From Desulfobulbaceae bacterium (lineage in GTDB: Bacteria; Desulfobacterota; Desulfobulbia; Desulfobulbales; SURF-16), in the NCBI GenBank assembly GCA_020444175.1, contig JAHLLM010000041.1, positions 1 through 49,059 of the forward strand: a stretch of DNA of 49,059 bases. The letters are read 5' to 3'. Made by a program: the position numbers and the translations under genes. A model generated the notes under the pieces. The model was not told where the DNA came from. It did not search any database and saw nothing but the letters and a program-made list of their open reading frames with translations. Below are positions 25,760 through 33,176 of the stretch, piece after piece (within the stretch, counting starts at the first letter, position 1; each line of letters begins with the position of its first letter).

Positions 25760-26785
25760 TTGGTCAAGAAAAAAGACCCTTCAGCAGACACCCTGACCGG
25801 GGCGGAAAAAGCCGCGGTCTTTCTGTTGACTCTTGGTGAAGATTTTGCCAGTGAAGTTTTTAAACGTCTTGAAGAAGATGAAATCAAGATGGTTGGCCGG
25901 CAGATGTCCAAAATGGACAAGGTCGACCGTGAGGACATTGCCGCACTTCTGCGGGAATTCAAGACGGATGAAGGCGGGGATGAAATTTATCTTTCCGGCG
26001 ATGATCTGCTTGAAACAGCTTTGAAAAGGGCTTTGAATACGGATAAGGCTTCTGAGATTCTGGATGATATCCGTTCCGACTGGCGTTTGACGCTTTTCCA
26101 GAAAGCACGAAAACTTGAGCCGAAAATTCTGGTCAACTTTTTGCGTAATGAACATCCCCAGACGGTTGCCCTCGTTCTGGCAGTACTTGAACACAGTCAG
26201 GCCGCAGCTATCCTTTCCGAGCTGAAAGAGGAGACTCAGATCGAGGTTGTCATGCGCATGGCCGAACTCGACAAAGTCAGCCCTGAAATCCTTGTTGATG
26301 TGGATCGTGTCCTGCAGGAGGAGCTGCTTTCTGTTGAAGGCATGGAAGGACAGCGCCTTGGCGGTGTGGAGGCGGTTGCCGAGATTCTGAATAACGCTGA
26401 CCGTGCCCTGGAAACCCAGGTGCTCGAAGGAGTTGAGGAGCAGCGGGAAACTCTGGCCGAGGATATCCGACGCCTGATGTTCGTTTTTGAGGACTTGCTT
26501 GGTGTGGATGACCGAGGCATTATGGCCATTCTTAAGGAGGTTTCAACAGATGACCTCAAACTGGCCCTGAAAACTGCTTCTGAAGATCTTAAAGAAAAAA
26601 TCTTTCAGAATATGTCTTCCAGAGCGGTGGAAATGCTCAAGGAAGATATGGAAATTATGGGGCCGACTCGCTTGAAGGATGTCGAGGCTGCCCAGCAGTC
26701 TGTTATCAAGATTGCCAAACGTCTGGAGCAGGAAGGAAAGATTCAACTCATGTCCGGTGGCGGCGGAGAGGACGAATTTGTCTAA
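25760..26785 (+). CDS. fliG: flagellar motor switch protein FliG
   Basis: FliG is the switch-complex subunit that contacts MotA and generates torque. The 341-residue protein shows the N-terminal FliF-binding domain (LTGAEKAAVFLLTLGEDFASEVFKRLEEDEI), the middle domain with the EHPQT motif (LRNEHPQTVALVLA) and the C-terminal domain with charged torque residues (FVFEDLLGVDDRGIMAILKEV). The start is TTG, with GAGGAG of the fliF end about ten bases upstream. It overlaps fliH by eight bases. Confidence 0.96.
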   Translation: MVKKKDPSADTLTGAEKAAVFLLTLGEDFASEVFKRLEEDEIKMVGRQMSKMDKVDREDIAALLREFKTDEGGDEIYLSGDDLLETALKRALNTDKASEILDDIRSDWRLTLFQKARKLEPKILVNFLRNEHPQTVALVLAVLEHSQAAAILSELKEETQIEVVMRMAELDKVSPEILVDVDRVLQEELLSVEGMEGQRLGGVEAVAEILNNADRALETQVLEGVEEQRETLAEDIRRLMFVFEDLLGVDDRGIMAILKEVSTDDLKLALKTASEDLKEKIFQNMSSRAVEMLKEDMEIMGPTRLKDVEAAQQSVIKIAKRLEQEGKIQLMSGGGGEDEFV

Positions 26786-27500
26786 TATTATTGAATTTTC
26801 TGAAAAAATCGGCAAGGACAAAGGCGAAACCTTTGTCTCTTTCGAGAGCATGATGCCTCCTCCCAAAGGCAAGGAAAAGGTCGTTGACCCCCTTGAAGAG
26901 GTGAGAAGGCAGCAGGAAGAGATCCGCAAGGAATCGGAAGCCATGATTGCCAATGCCAATGCCGAAAAGGAACGCATTGAGCAAGAGGCTTACGGAAAGG
27001 GTTTCCAGCGCGGAGAGGAAGAGGGGCGGTCTGTCGGCCAGAAGGCGCTGGATGAAAAAATTGCCCAGGCCGTGCAGCTCATTGCAGCTCTGGAGCAGGA
27101 AAGAACATCGGTTCACAAGGAATATGAAGGGGATCTGTTAGCCCTTGTTAAAGTTATGGTTGACCGGCTTGTCGGGCATGAGGTTTCTGTTAATCCCCTT
27201 GTTATTGAGAGCTGCCTGCGTAAGGCCCTTGAGCATGTAGTGGAGGACTCCGCGGTTATGGTGCATCTCCATTTTGACGACCTGCAGCGCCTCAAGGAGA
27301 TGAGTCTTGAGGACCCGTCCCTTCTTGAAGGGAAGAACCGGATTGAGCTGGTCGAAGACCCCACTGTTTCTCCCGGAGGGTGCCTTCTCAAAACAGATTT
27401 TGGGGAGATTGACGCCAGGCTCGAAAATTGCCGGGAAAAGCTTTTTGAGATCGTTGACAGGTCTTTTCTGGCGGCACTTTCCGAGGAATCGACGCCTTAA
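26778..27500 (+). CDS. fliH: flagellar export stalk protein FliH
   Basis: FliH regulates the export ATPase FliI. The 240-residue protein begins with TTG at 26778 (MSNIIEFSEKIG), preceded by GGAGAGG at a six-base spacing inside the fliG end. A charged coiled coil (about 40-115) contains the GxxxG-like AYGKGFQRGEEEG segment, and the C-terminal FliI-binding domain resembles V-type ATPase subunit E. A longer reading from 26679 is unlikely because it would run deep into fliG without a ribosome site. It overlaps fliI by one base. Confidence 0.93.
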   Translation: MSNIIEFSEKIGKDKGETFVSFESMMPPPKGKEKVVDPLEEVRRQQEEIRKESEAMIANANAEKERIEQEAYGKGFQRGEEEGRSVGQKALDEKIAQAVQLIAALEQERTSVHKEYEGDLLALVKVMVDRLVGHEVSVNPLVIESCLRKALEHVVEDSAVMVHLHFDDLQRLKEMSLEDPSLLEGKNRIELVEDPTVSPGGCLLKTDFGEIDARLENCREKLFEIVDRSFLAALSEESTP

Positions 27501-28828
27501 TGAATCTGGCCAACTGTATTCAACAGGCATCGGACCAGCCACTTATTTCCATACGGGGCCGGGTGAACCAGGTGATCGGTATGGTCATCGAAAGCAAGGG
27601 ACCCGGCATACCGGTGGGCAGTATTTGCGAGGTCGATGTTTTTAAGGGAAAAGGGCGCATTCCCGCCGAAGTTGTCGGCTTCAGGGAGGGTCGCGTTCTT
27701 CTTATGCCGCTTGGAGAAATGAGAGGTGTGGAGCCTGGCAGCGCCATCCGACTTGTTGGCGGTCAGGCAAGGGTGGCAGTTGCTTCTTCTCTCCTGGGCC
27801 GCGTTATTGACGGCCTGGGAAACCCCATGGACGACAAGGGCCCTTTAGAGGAAGGAGCTGACTATCCCCTTTATGCCGAGCCGCTTAATCCCATGAAACG
27901 GGAACGCATTACCGAGCCGGTGGATGTAGGTGTACGGGCAATAAATGGCCTGCTCACCCTTGGTAAGGGACAGCGTATTGGTATTCTGGCAGGTTCGGGA
28001 GTGGGAAAAAGCACCCTTATGGGCATGGTTGCCCGTCATACCGCCGCCGATATCAGCGTTATCGCCCTGATCGGCGAGCGCGGGCGTGAGTTAAAGGATT
28101 TTATTGAGAGGGATCTCGGGCCGGAGGGGCTGGCCCGTTCCGTTGTTGTTGTTGCCACCTCTGATCAGCCGCCTCTGGTGAGAATGCGAGGTGCCTATCT
28201 TGCCACTGCCATTGCTGAATTTTTTCGGGATCAGGGGCGCGATGTCATCATGATGATGGATTCCGTAACCCGCTTTGCCATGTCAAGTCGGGAAGTGGGT
28301 CTGGCAATTGGCGAACCGCCGACTTCCAGGGGCTATACGCCTTCTGTTTTTGCCCAACTGCCAAAACTGCTTGAAAGGGCCGGCACCTGCGAGGGGAAGG
28401 GCAGCATCACCGGAATCTATACGGTTCTGGTGGAAGGCGATGACATGAACGAGCCCATTGCCGATGCAGTCCGGTCCATTGTTGACGGGCATATTATTCT
28501 CAGTCGTGAACTGGCAAGCCGGGGGCATTATCCTTCCATAGAAATTATGGGAAGCGTCAGCCGCTGTATGAGTGATGTTGTGGTTAAGGAGCAGGTTGCC
28601 GCATCCCATAGATTTTTGGAAACCCTGGCTACCTACAGGCGGTCTGAGGATCTTATTAATATCGGTGCTTATGCTGCCGGGACGAATCCAAAGATCGATA
28701 CGGCCATCAACATGATTGATAAGATCAATGGCTACCTGCAGCAAAACGTGGAAGAAAAATGCACAGCAGACGAAAGCCGTCAGCAGCTCCTCGCACTCTT
28801 TCGGGAAACACAAAACGCAAAACGCTAA
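27500..28828 (+). CDS. fliI: flagellum-specific export ATPase FliI
   Basis: FliI is the ATPase of the flagellar type III export apparatus. The 442-residue protein has Walker A GSGVGKSTLMG, Walker B VIMMMDSVTRFA and the family sequences GLGNPMD, RELKDFIERDLG and EPPTSRGYTPSVFAQLPKLLERAG. It starts on the TAATG overlap with fliH. Length is typical. Confidence 0.97.
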   Translation: MNLANCIQQASDQPLISIRGRVNQVIGMVIESKGPGIPVGSICEVDVFKGKGRIPAEVVGFREGRVLLMPLGEMRGVEPGSAIRLVGGQARVAVASSLLGRVIDGLGNPMDDKGPLEEGADYPLYAEPLNPMKRERITEPVDVGVRAINGLLTLGKGQRIGILAGSGVGKSTLMGMVARHTAADISVIALIGERGRELKDFIERDLGPEGLARSVVVVATSDQPPLVRMRGAYLATAIAEFFRDQGRDVIMMMDSVTRFAMSSREVGLAIGEPPTSRGYTPSVFAQLPKLLERAGTCEGKGSITGIYTVLVEGDDMNEPIADAVRSIVDGHIILSRELASRGHYPSIEIMGSVSRCMSDVVVKEQVAASHRFLETLATYRRSEDLINIGAYAAGTNPKIDTAINMIDKINGYLQQNVEEKCTADESRQQLLALFRETQNAKR

Positions 28829-28868
28829 ACTCAGAACTTAGAACGCAAAACATGGACCCTGAATAGCT

Positions 28869-29315
28869 ATGGCCTTCCATTTTAAACTTGAGCCCGTCCT
28901 GACGGTCAGGAGAAATATTGAGGAACAGGTTCAACTTGAGCTTGCCCGGGAACAGATGGTTTTGAATAATTATCAGCGTCGGCTTGCCGATCTGAACCAA
29001 AAACGGTTGCAGCTCAGTCGTGATATGGAAATGCGCAAGAAGAAAACCATGGGCGCTTCGATGTATCTTTTTTATATGGAAGGCCTGCGAGTGCTGGAGC
29101 TGCAGATTCATATCCTGCAGAACGGCATTGAGTCCCAGAAGCAGGTTGTTGAAAAGGTTCGTTCCAGGCTTGCCGAGGCAATGAAGGAGAGAAAGGTAAT
29201 TGATGTCCTGCGTGAAAAGGATTTACAGGATTACCTCGCCGACATGCGCCGCAAAGAGCAGAATGAAAGCGATGAACAGGCTCTGCTTCGTTATGGTCGC
29301 GGGGTGCTTTTTTAA
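28869..29315 (+). CDS. fliJ: flagellar export chaperone FliJ
   Basis: The 148-residue protein is almost entirely coiled coil, as expected for FliJ, which sits in the FliI hexamer like the gamma subunit of F1-ATPase. It starts MAFHFKLEPVLTVRRNIEEQVQLELA, matching the FliJ N-terminal pattern FxLexvLxxR. The ATG has no strong ribosome site. The 40-bp gap before it holds word-like repeats (AACTCAGAACTTAGAACGC). Identification rests on coiled-coil pattern and position. Confidence 0.9.
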   Translation: MAFHFKLEPVLTVRRNIEEQVQLELAREQMVLNNYQRRLADLNQKRLQLSRDMEMRKKKTMGASMYLFYMEGLRVLELQIHILQNGIESQKQVVEKVRSRLAEAMKERKVIDVLREKDLQDYLADMRRKEQNESDEQALLRYGRGVLF

Positions 29316-29371
29316 GTTATGTGTTGCACGTTCCGGGTTTAGCAGCAACTGTTGAAAAAACTGAAAAATAA

Positions 29372-29860
29372 ATGATATCAAAGTATAAAAAAATATCCTG
29401 CTTCACCCTTGGACTCATTTTTATGGGTGTTTCCTGTGCGTATTGTGAAGACAAGCCTGTCACAGTTAACGAGAAGGAAATAGAAAAAGCCATTTCCCTT
29501 AAAAGCAGAGAAGAAGCTCTCGCCTCCAGGGAAAAGGATTTGGCTGCGCGGGAAAAAAATATCTACACCCTGCAAAAAGAGGTTGATGAGAAGCTTGAAC
29601 AGATCTCCCGTCTTCAAAAGGATATTGAAAGCAAGCTTGAAGAAATAAAGCAGGAGCAGGATCAGAGCTTTCGTAATCTCATCAAGGTGTACAGCTCAAT
29701 GAGTGCCACCAAGCTGGCCCCGCTCCTCAACCAGATGACCGATGAGAATGTGGCCCGTATCCTGCGTGCCATGAAAACCGATCAGGTTGCTCAGATTATG
29801 CCGAAAATCGACAGCGACAAAGCCGTCAGGGTCAGTCGGTTGCTCGGACGTTTCCAATAA
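29372..29860 (+). CDS. MotE/YlxF-like exported coiled-coil protein
   Basis: The 162-residue protein has a signal peptide (about 7-26), a coiled coil (35-105) with SREEALASREKDLAAREKNI, and a C-terminal MgtE-N-like domain (VYSSMSATKLAPLLNQMTDENVARILRAMKTDQVAQIMPKID...). This architecture is that of MotE, a MotC chaperone in rhizobia, and of the YlxF proteins encoded next to fliJ in many bacteria. It probably acts in the periplasm on stator or rod assembly. The next 562 bp contain two inserted elements before fliK. Confidence 0.85.
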   Translation: MISKYKKISCFTLGLIFMGVSCAYCEDKPVTVNEKEIEKAISLKSREEALASREKDLAAREKNIYTLQKEVDEKLEQISRLQKDIESKLEEIKQEQDQSFRNLIKVYSSMSATKLAPLLNQMTDENVARILRAMKTDQVAQIMPKIDSDKAVRVSRLLGRFQ

Positions 29861-29871
29861 CTCCCCTTCCT

Positions 29872-30024
29872 GTAACCATTCAGCTGCACCTCATCTTTGA
29901 ACGATCAGGCCTGCTCACATAGACGGGCTATAGCTTCGCAGGCCTGCTTGTCCAAATCTAAGGCACATCTGAATAGTTACGGCCTGGAGTTGAGGCCCAT
30001 TTCGAGCCCTCGCTGAATAGATAC
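29872..30024 (+). mobile_element. 153-bp MITE-like element, copy 2 (in the flagellar cluster)
   Basis: It is bounded by the perfect 8-bp direct repeat CCCTTCCT (29864-29871 and 30025-30032). The sequence differs from copy 1 at two of 153 positions: T/C at base 6, in the terminal arm, and C/T in the central palindrome. It is in the same orientation, 12 bp after the motE-like stop. Near-identity to copy 1 and an intact duplication indicate recent movement. Confidence 0.9.
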
Positions 30025-30278
30025 CCCTTCCTTTATATTTTATCCTTTCTTCCAGGTTCCTCTTCCGGGAAAATCTTTCCTAGCCCCTCTGTCTTTACTG
30101 GTCAAAACCTGCCAGTTGTCTCCCCTGTTTGGATATTGCCGTCTTTTTCGCGAATGCGTTAATATGTGCTAATGTGCTGAAATTAAATAAGTATTTAAGA
30201 AAATGTTTTTCTTTGATGTGCCGTGGTTTTTTCTGGCATCTCAATTGCACTTATGGTCCTGCAAGAAAAACTTTATTT

Positions 30279-30400
30279 GACTGGTTCGCATTTATGCCCT
30301 TCAGGGTAAAAAAAACCGCTTAACCGCCGACGACACGTATGTAACTTGGTGATATTACTTTGGCGGATGGTCAGCTTCAGAGCTTTTTGCGATATTGTCA
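30279..30400 (+). mobile_element. diverged 122-bp copy C of the 101-bp MITE-like family
   Basis: From about 30305 the sequence follows copy A (AACCGCCGACGACACGTATGTAACTTGGTGATATTACTTTGGCGGATGGTCAGCTT in pattern, with substitutions). The left end GACTGGTTCGCA is separated from the body by about 18 extra bases. The repeat TTATTT flanks it (30273-30278 and 30401-30406). The left boundary is inferred. It ends just before the fliK ribosome site GAGGAGGGAG. Confidence 0.6.
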
Positions 30401-30422
30401 TTATTTGAGGAGGGAGATTCAC

Positions 30423-32255
30423 ATGTCACTTATGATGAATCCTGTATTACCTGTACCCGGCGTAGATGTTTCAGCAAAAAGAATGGAAAGGAATTCCGGA
30501 AGTGACAATTCTTTTGCAGGACATCTTGATAGGCATCTGGATAATAAATACTACTCTGACAGGGACAAGCTTGGCGTCAGGAGCCGGAGTGAAAGTCAGT
30601 CGCAGGCAGAAGCTAACCGGAAGGCACGATCAAAGGGAAATAATGACGAGAATATCTCTGTAAAGAAAAATGAAAAGACAAACGAGGAGAACAGCGAAAC
30701 CATTGCATCGTTTCTGAGTCAGTTTATGAGCGAACTGGAAGAAGTTGCCGAGCAGAACGTCTCCTCTCCCGGTGAGTGGAATGTCGAACTCCCTGATCTC
30801 GAAACAATAAAGCAACTTGCTGAAGATGCCGGGATGAGCAGTGCTGAAATTGCCCAATTCCTCCAGCAGCTTGATGCCTCTGATCATAAAGTTGATTTGA
30901 CTGAGTTTTTTACTCTTTTAAGCCAGCATTTTGAGCAGATTAATGAAGGTTCTGAAGTAACGGTTCCGGAGGCGGAACTGCCGTTGTTGGAGTCGTTTCT
31001 TGCCAAAATGGGAATTCCCGAACAGGATATAACACGGATAGCTCAGGAGGCGGTGACACGGGATGGCGTGCTTGACCTTGCCAAATTTTTGCAGGGACTT
31101 CAAAGTTTACAAACCGGCGCTCAAGCAGAAAGCAATAATGGTGAACAGGTGTCTGCGCAGATCACCCTGACCGATTGGGAGGCGGAGCAGCTGCAAAGTA
31201 TTCTTGCCCAGGCGGGGGTTACCCTTGAAGAACAGAATGAGCTGCTCCCGGAGCGATTCTTAAATCAGGTTCTGGGGAACGGTGAGGCGGGAAAACCGGT
31301 AGAGCTGACTCTGGACAGGCTTGAGAGTATTCTTGCGCAGGGGATTAGCGATGCGCAGAAGCAGCAGCCCCAGGTTGATCTCCCTTCCTTTCTTACTGAT
31401 CTGCAACACATTGTTTCACAGTCAAACTTTGAAAATAATTCCGTGGGCTGGACGCCGGTTGTCCAGGAAACAGTCACAGCTCTTTTCCAAAAGATCCAGG
31501 AGCTTGCCGACCTGGCCCGTGCCAAAGTGGAAGAGGGCAGGTTTTTTGAGGAGCAAGACCTTGATGAAGATTTTGTCAAGTGGCTCAATGGGCTTGAGAA
31601 AAAGTTTGCCCAGCAGGCGGGTCAGGAAGGGGGGGCAAATTTTTCCCAGGACTCTTCAACTAACCAATCCGGTCAGGAAATGACCACTGTAAATCAACCT
31701 CTGGTAAATCAGTCATCCCAGGAAACTCCCACTGTTTTTACCGTGCCGGAAAGCGGGCAGGGTGGTGCGGTAACAGCGGATAGCGCCAGGCTGGCTGAAA
31801 TGCCGAGAATTCCGCCCCAGCAGCTTCAGCAACAGGTTGTTCAGCAGCTTTCCACCGGAGTTATGCGCGGGCTGCAAAATCAGGAGCATCATCTTGTCCT
31901 TCGTCTCTATCCCCAGGACCTCGGGGAAGTAAAAGTCAATCTGGTGGTGCATGACGATCAGGTGTCCGTTTCTTTCAAGATGGAGAACTCCAGGGTCAAG
32001 GAGATGCTGGAAAGTAATATGCAGGAGTTTAAAGACAGCATGGGGCAGAAGGGTTTCCAGATAGGTGAATGTTCTGTGTCCGTGGGGCAGCAGGATGACA
32101 ACGGACAGGAGCTGTGGCAGCGCTTCGAGCAGGCAAGAAAAACTATAGGGGCAGCAAGAAAAACCCTGGAGGATCTGCCGGATGATGTTCTTTATCATCG
32201 CGTAACATCAATGGGTGCGGATGGACGCGAGAACGGTGTCAGTATTTTTGTTTAG
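30423..32255 (+). CDS. fliK: flagellar hook-length control protein FliK
   Basis: FliK measures hook length and switches export specificity. The 610-residue protein has a disordered N-terminus, a central region with about four helical repeats ending in VDLxxFLxxLxxx (residues about 122-170, 181-229, 250-305 and 317-332), a Gln/Ser-rich linker, and the conserved C-terminal Flg_hook domain (about 490-570) with LVLRLYPQDLGEVKVNLVV and a following long helix. The ATG at 30423 has GAGGAGGGAG upstream. A TTG 21 codons earlier lies in the mobile repeat and was rejected. Long FliK proteins are common in this group. Confidence 0.92.
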   Translation: MSLMMNPVLPVPGVDVSAKRMERNSGSDNSFAGHLDRHLDNKYYSDRDKLGVRSRSESQSQAEANRKARSKGNNDENISVKKNEKTNEENSETIASFLSQFMSELEEVAEQNVSSPGEWNVELPDLETIKQLAEDAGMSSAEIAQFLQQLDASDHKVDLTEFFTLLSQHFEQINEGSEVTVPEAELPLLESFLAKMGIPEQDITRIAQEAVTRDGVLDLAKFLQGLQSLQTGAQAESNNGEQVSAQITLTDWEAEQLQSILAQAGVTLEEQNELLPERFLNQVLGNGEAGKPVELTLDRLESILAQGISDAQKQQPQVDLPSFLTDLQHIVSQSNFENNSVGWTPVVQETVTALFQKIQELADLARAKVEEGRFFEEQDLDEDFVKWLNGLEKKFAQQAGQEGGANFSQDSSTNQSGQEMTTVNQPLVNQSSQETPTVFTVPESGQGGAVTADSARLAEMPRIPPQQLQQQVVQQLSTGVMRGLQNQEHHLVLRLYPQDLGEVKVNLVVHDDQVSVSFKMENSRVKEMLESNMQEFKDSMGQKGFQIGECSVSVGQQDDNGQELWQRFEQARKTIGAARKTLEDLPDDVLYHRVTSMGADGRENGVSIFV

Positions 32256-32300
32256 CTCTGAAAATGAGATTTAAAACAGTTAACACAGTGAGGCAAGTTG

Positions 32301-32978
32301 ATGAGTGTTGATAGCGTGACTGCAGGTTCTGCCGGTTATACCCTGGCTGAACAGGAATCACTGTTCGAGCCGGTGGGCAAGAGTGAGATGGATCAGAAGG
32401 ATTTCATGAACCTCTTTATTACCCAGCTTCAGTATCAGGACCCAATGAAACCCATGGACACCAACGAAATGGCAGCCCAGCTTGCTCAGTTCAGCAATAT
32501 GGATGCAATGCTGAAAATGTCCAACAGTGTGGACAAGCTGCTGGAATACCAGATGTCGGAGAGCAACCTGCAGCTTCTTACACTTCTCGATAAGGATGTC
32601 CAGGTGCTCGGCAATACCGTGGGGGTCAATGATGGCGTTGCCGGCAATGGCGAGTATGTTCTGCCCCAGGAAACGGACACCTGTGTCATTGAGATTTATG
32701 ACGCAGGCGAGCATCTAATAAAGGTCATCGATATGGGGCCGATGTCTGCCGGGGACTATGATCTTGACTGGGACGGGCTTGATATGCAGGATGAAGCTGT
32801 CGAAGATGGAGCCTATACCTATTTTGTCAAAGCATATGATCAGGCCGGGCAGCGGCTCGATGTCGAATATAGCGTCATGGGCAAGGTTACAGGGATAGAA
32901 TTTGACAGCGGTGCGGCGCTCCTGACCCTGGATAAGCATGTGAGTGCGGATGTCGGGTCAGTGGTGAGTGTTTTGTGA
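32301..32978 (+). CDS. flgD: flagellar hook assembly (cap) protein FlgD
   Basis: FlgD is the scaffold cap for hook polymerisation. The 225-residue protein has the export-associated N-terminal domain (MDQKDFMNLFITQLQYQDPMKPMDTNEMAAQLAQFS, the strongest signature) followed by FlgD Ig-like and Tudor-like domains (CVIEIYDAGEHLIKVIDMGPMSAGDYDLDWDG...). The ATG at 32301 has GAGGCAAG before it. It lies between fliK and flgE, as usual. Confidence 0.95.
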   Translation: MSVDSVTAGSAGYTLAEQESLFEPVGKSEMDQKDFMNLFITQLQYQDPMKPMDTNEMAAQLAQFSNMDAMLKMSNSVDKLLEYQMSESNLQLLTLLDKDVQVLGNTVGVNDGVAGNGEYVLPQETDTCVIEIYDAGEHLIKVIDMGPMSAGDYDLDWDGLDMQDEAVEDGAYTYFVKAYDQAGQRLDVEYSVMGKVTGIEFDSGAALLTLDKHVSADVGSVVSVL

Positions 32979-33176
32979 AAAAAGGGCTGAGGACTAAGGG
33001 CTAAGGACTGAGAACTTAGCCGCGATGACAGAGGTGTGAAGGTTAGAGATTGGAAGAACTCGTTATTGAGTACGGATAAATAAAAAAGATAAATTTTTTG
33101 AAATTAAAGACCCTGGGGGTCTTATAAAAAAGCTCGTTTCAGGCTTTCGGAACAGCTGGTTAGGGAGGAAAACAGA
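32979..33176 (+). other. flgD-flgE spacer with word repeats and a small hairpin
   Basis: Just after flgD lie near-repeats of GGACTAAGGGCTAAGGACT (32984-33020). A 7-bp hairpin AAGACCC-TGG-GGGTCTT stands at 33107-33123, with no T run after it on the plus strand. A weak TTGAGT/ATAAAT pair exists near 33067-33095. No GG-N10-GC sigma-54 site of good quality is present. The flgE ribosome site is GGGAGGA. Confidence 0.6.

Noticed and set aside
26679-26777. Longer FliH start inside fliG
   Set aside because: The extension is not FliH-like. The TTG at 26778 has GGAGAGG at good spacing.
30129-30323. Open frame of 64 codons before fliK
   Set aside because: It runs into the diverged 101-bp element, has unusual composition and shows no family resemblance.
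33115-33142. Possible sigma-54 promoter before flgE
   Set aside because: The GG and GC are 12 bases apart instead of 10, and the flanking consensus is missing.
32979-33176. c-di-GMP riboswitch before flgE
   Set aside because: No GEMM consensus is present; the region is word repeats and a short hairpin.
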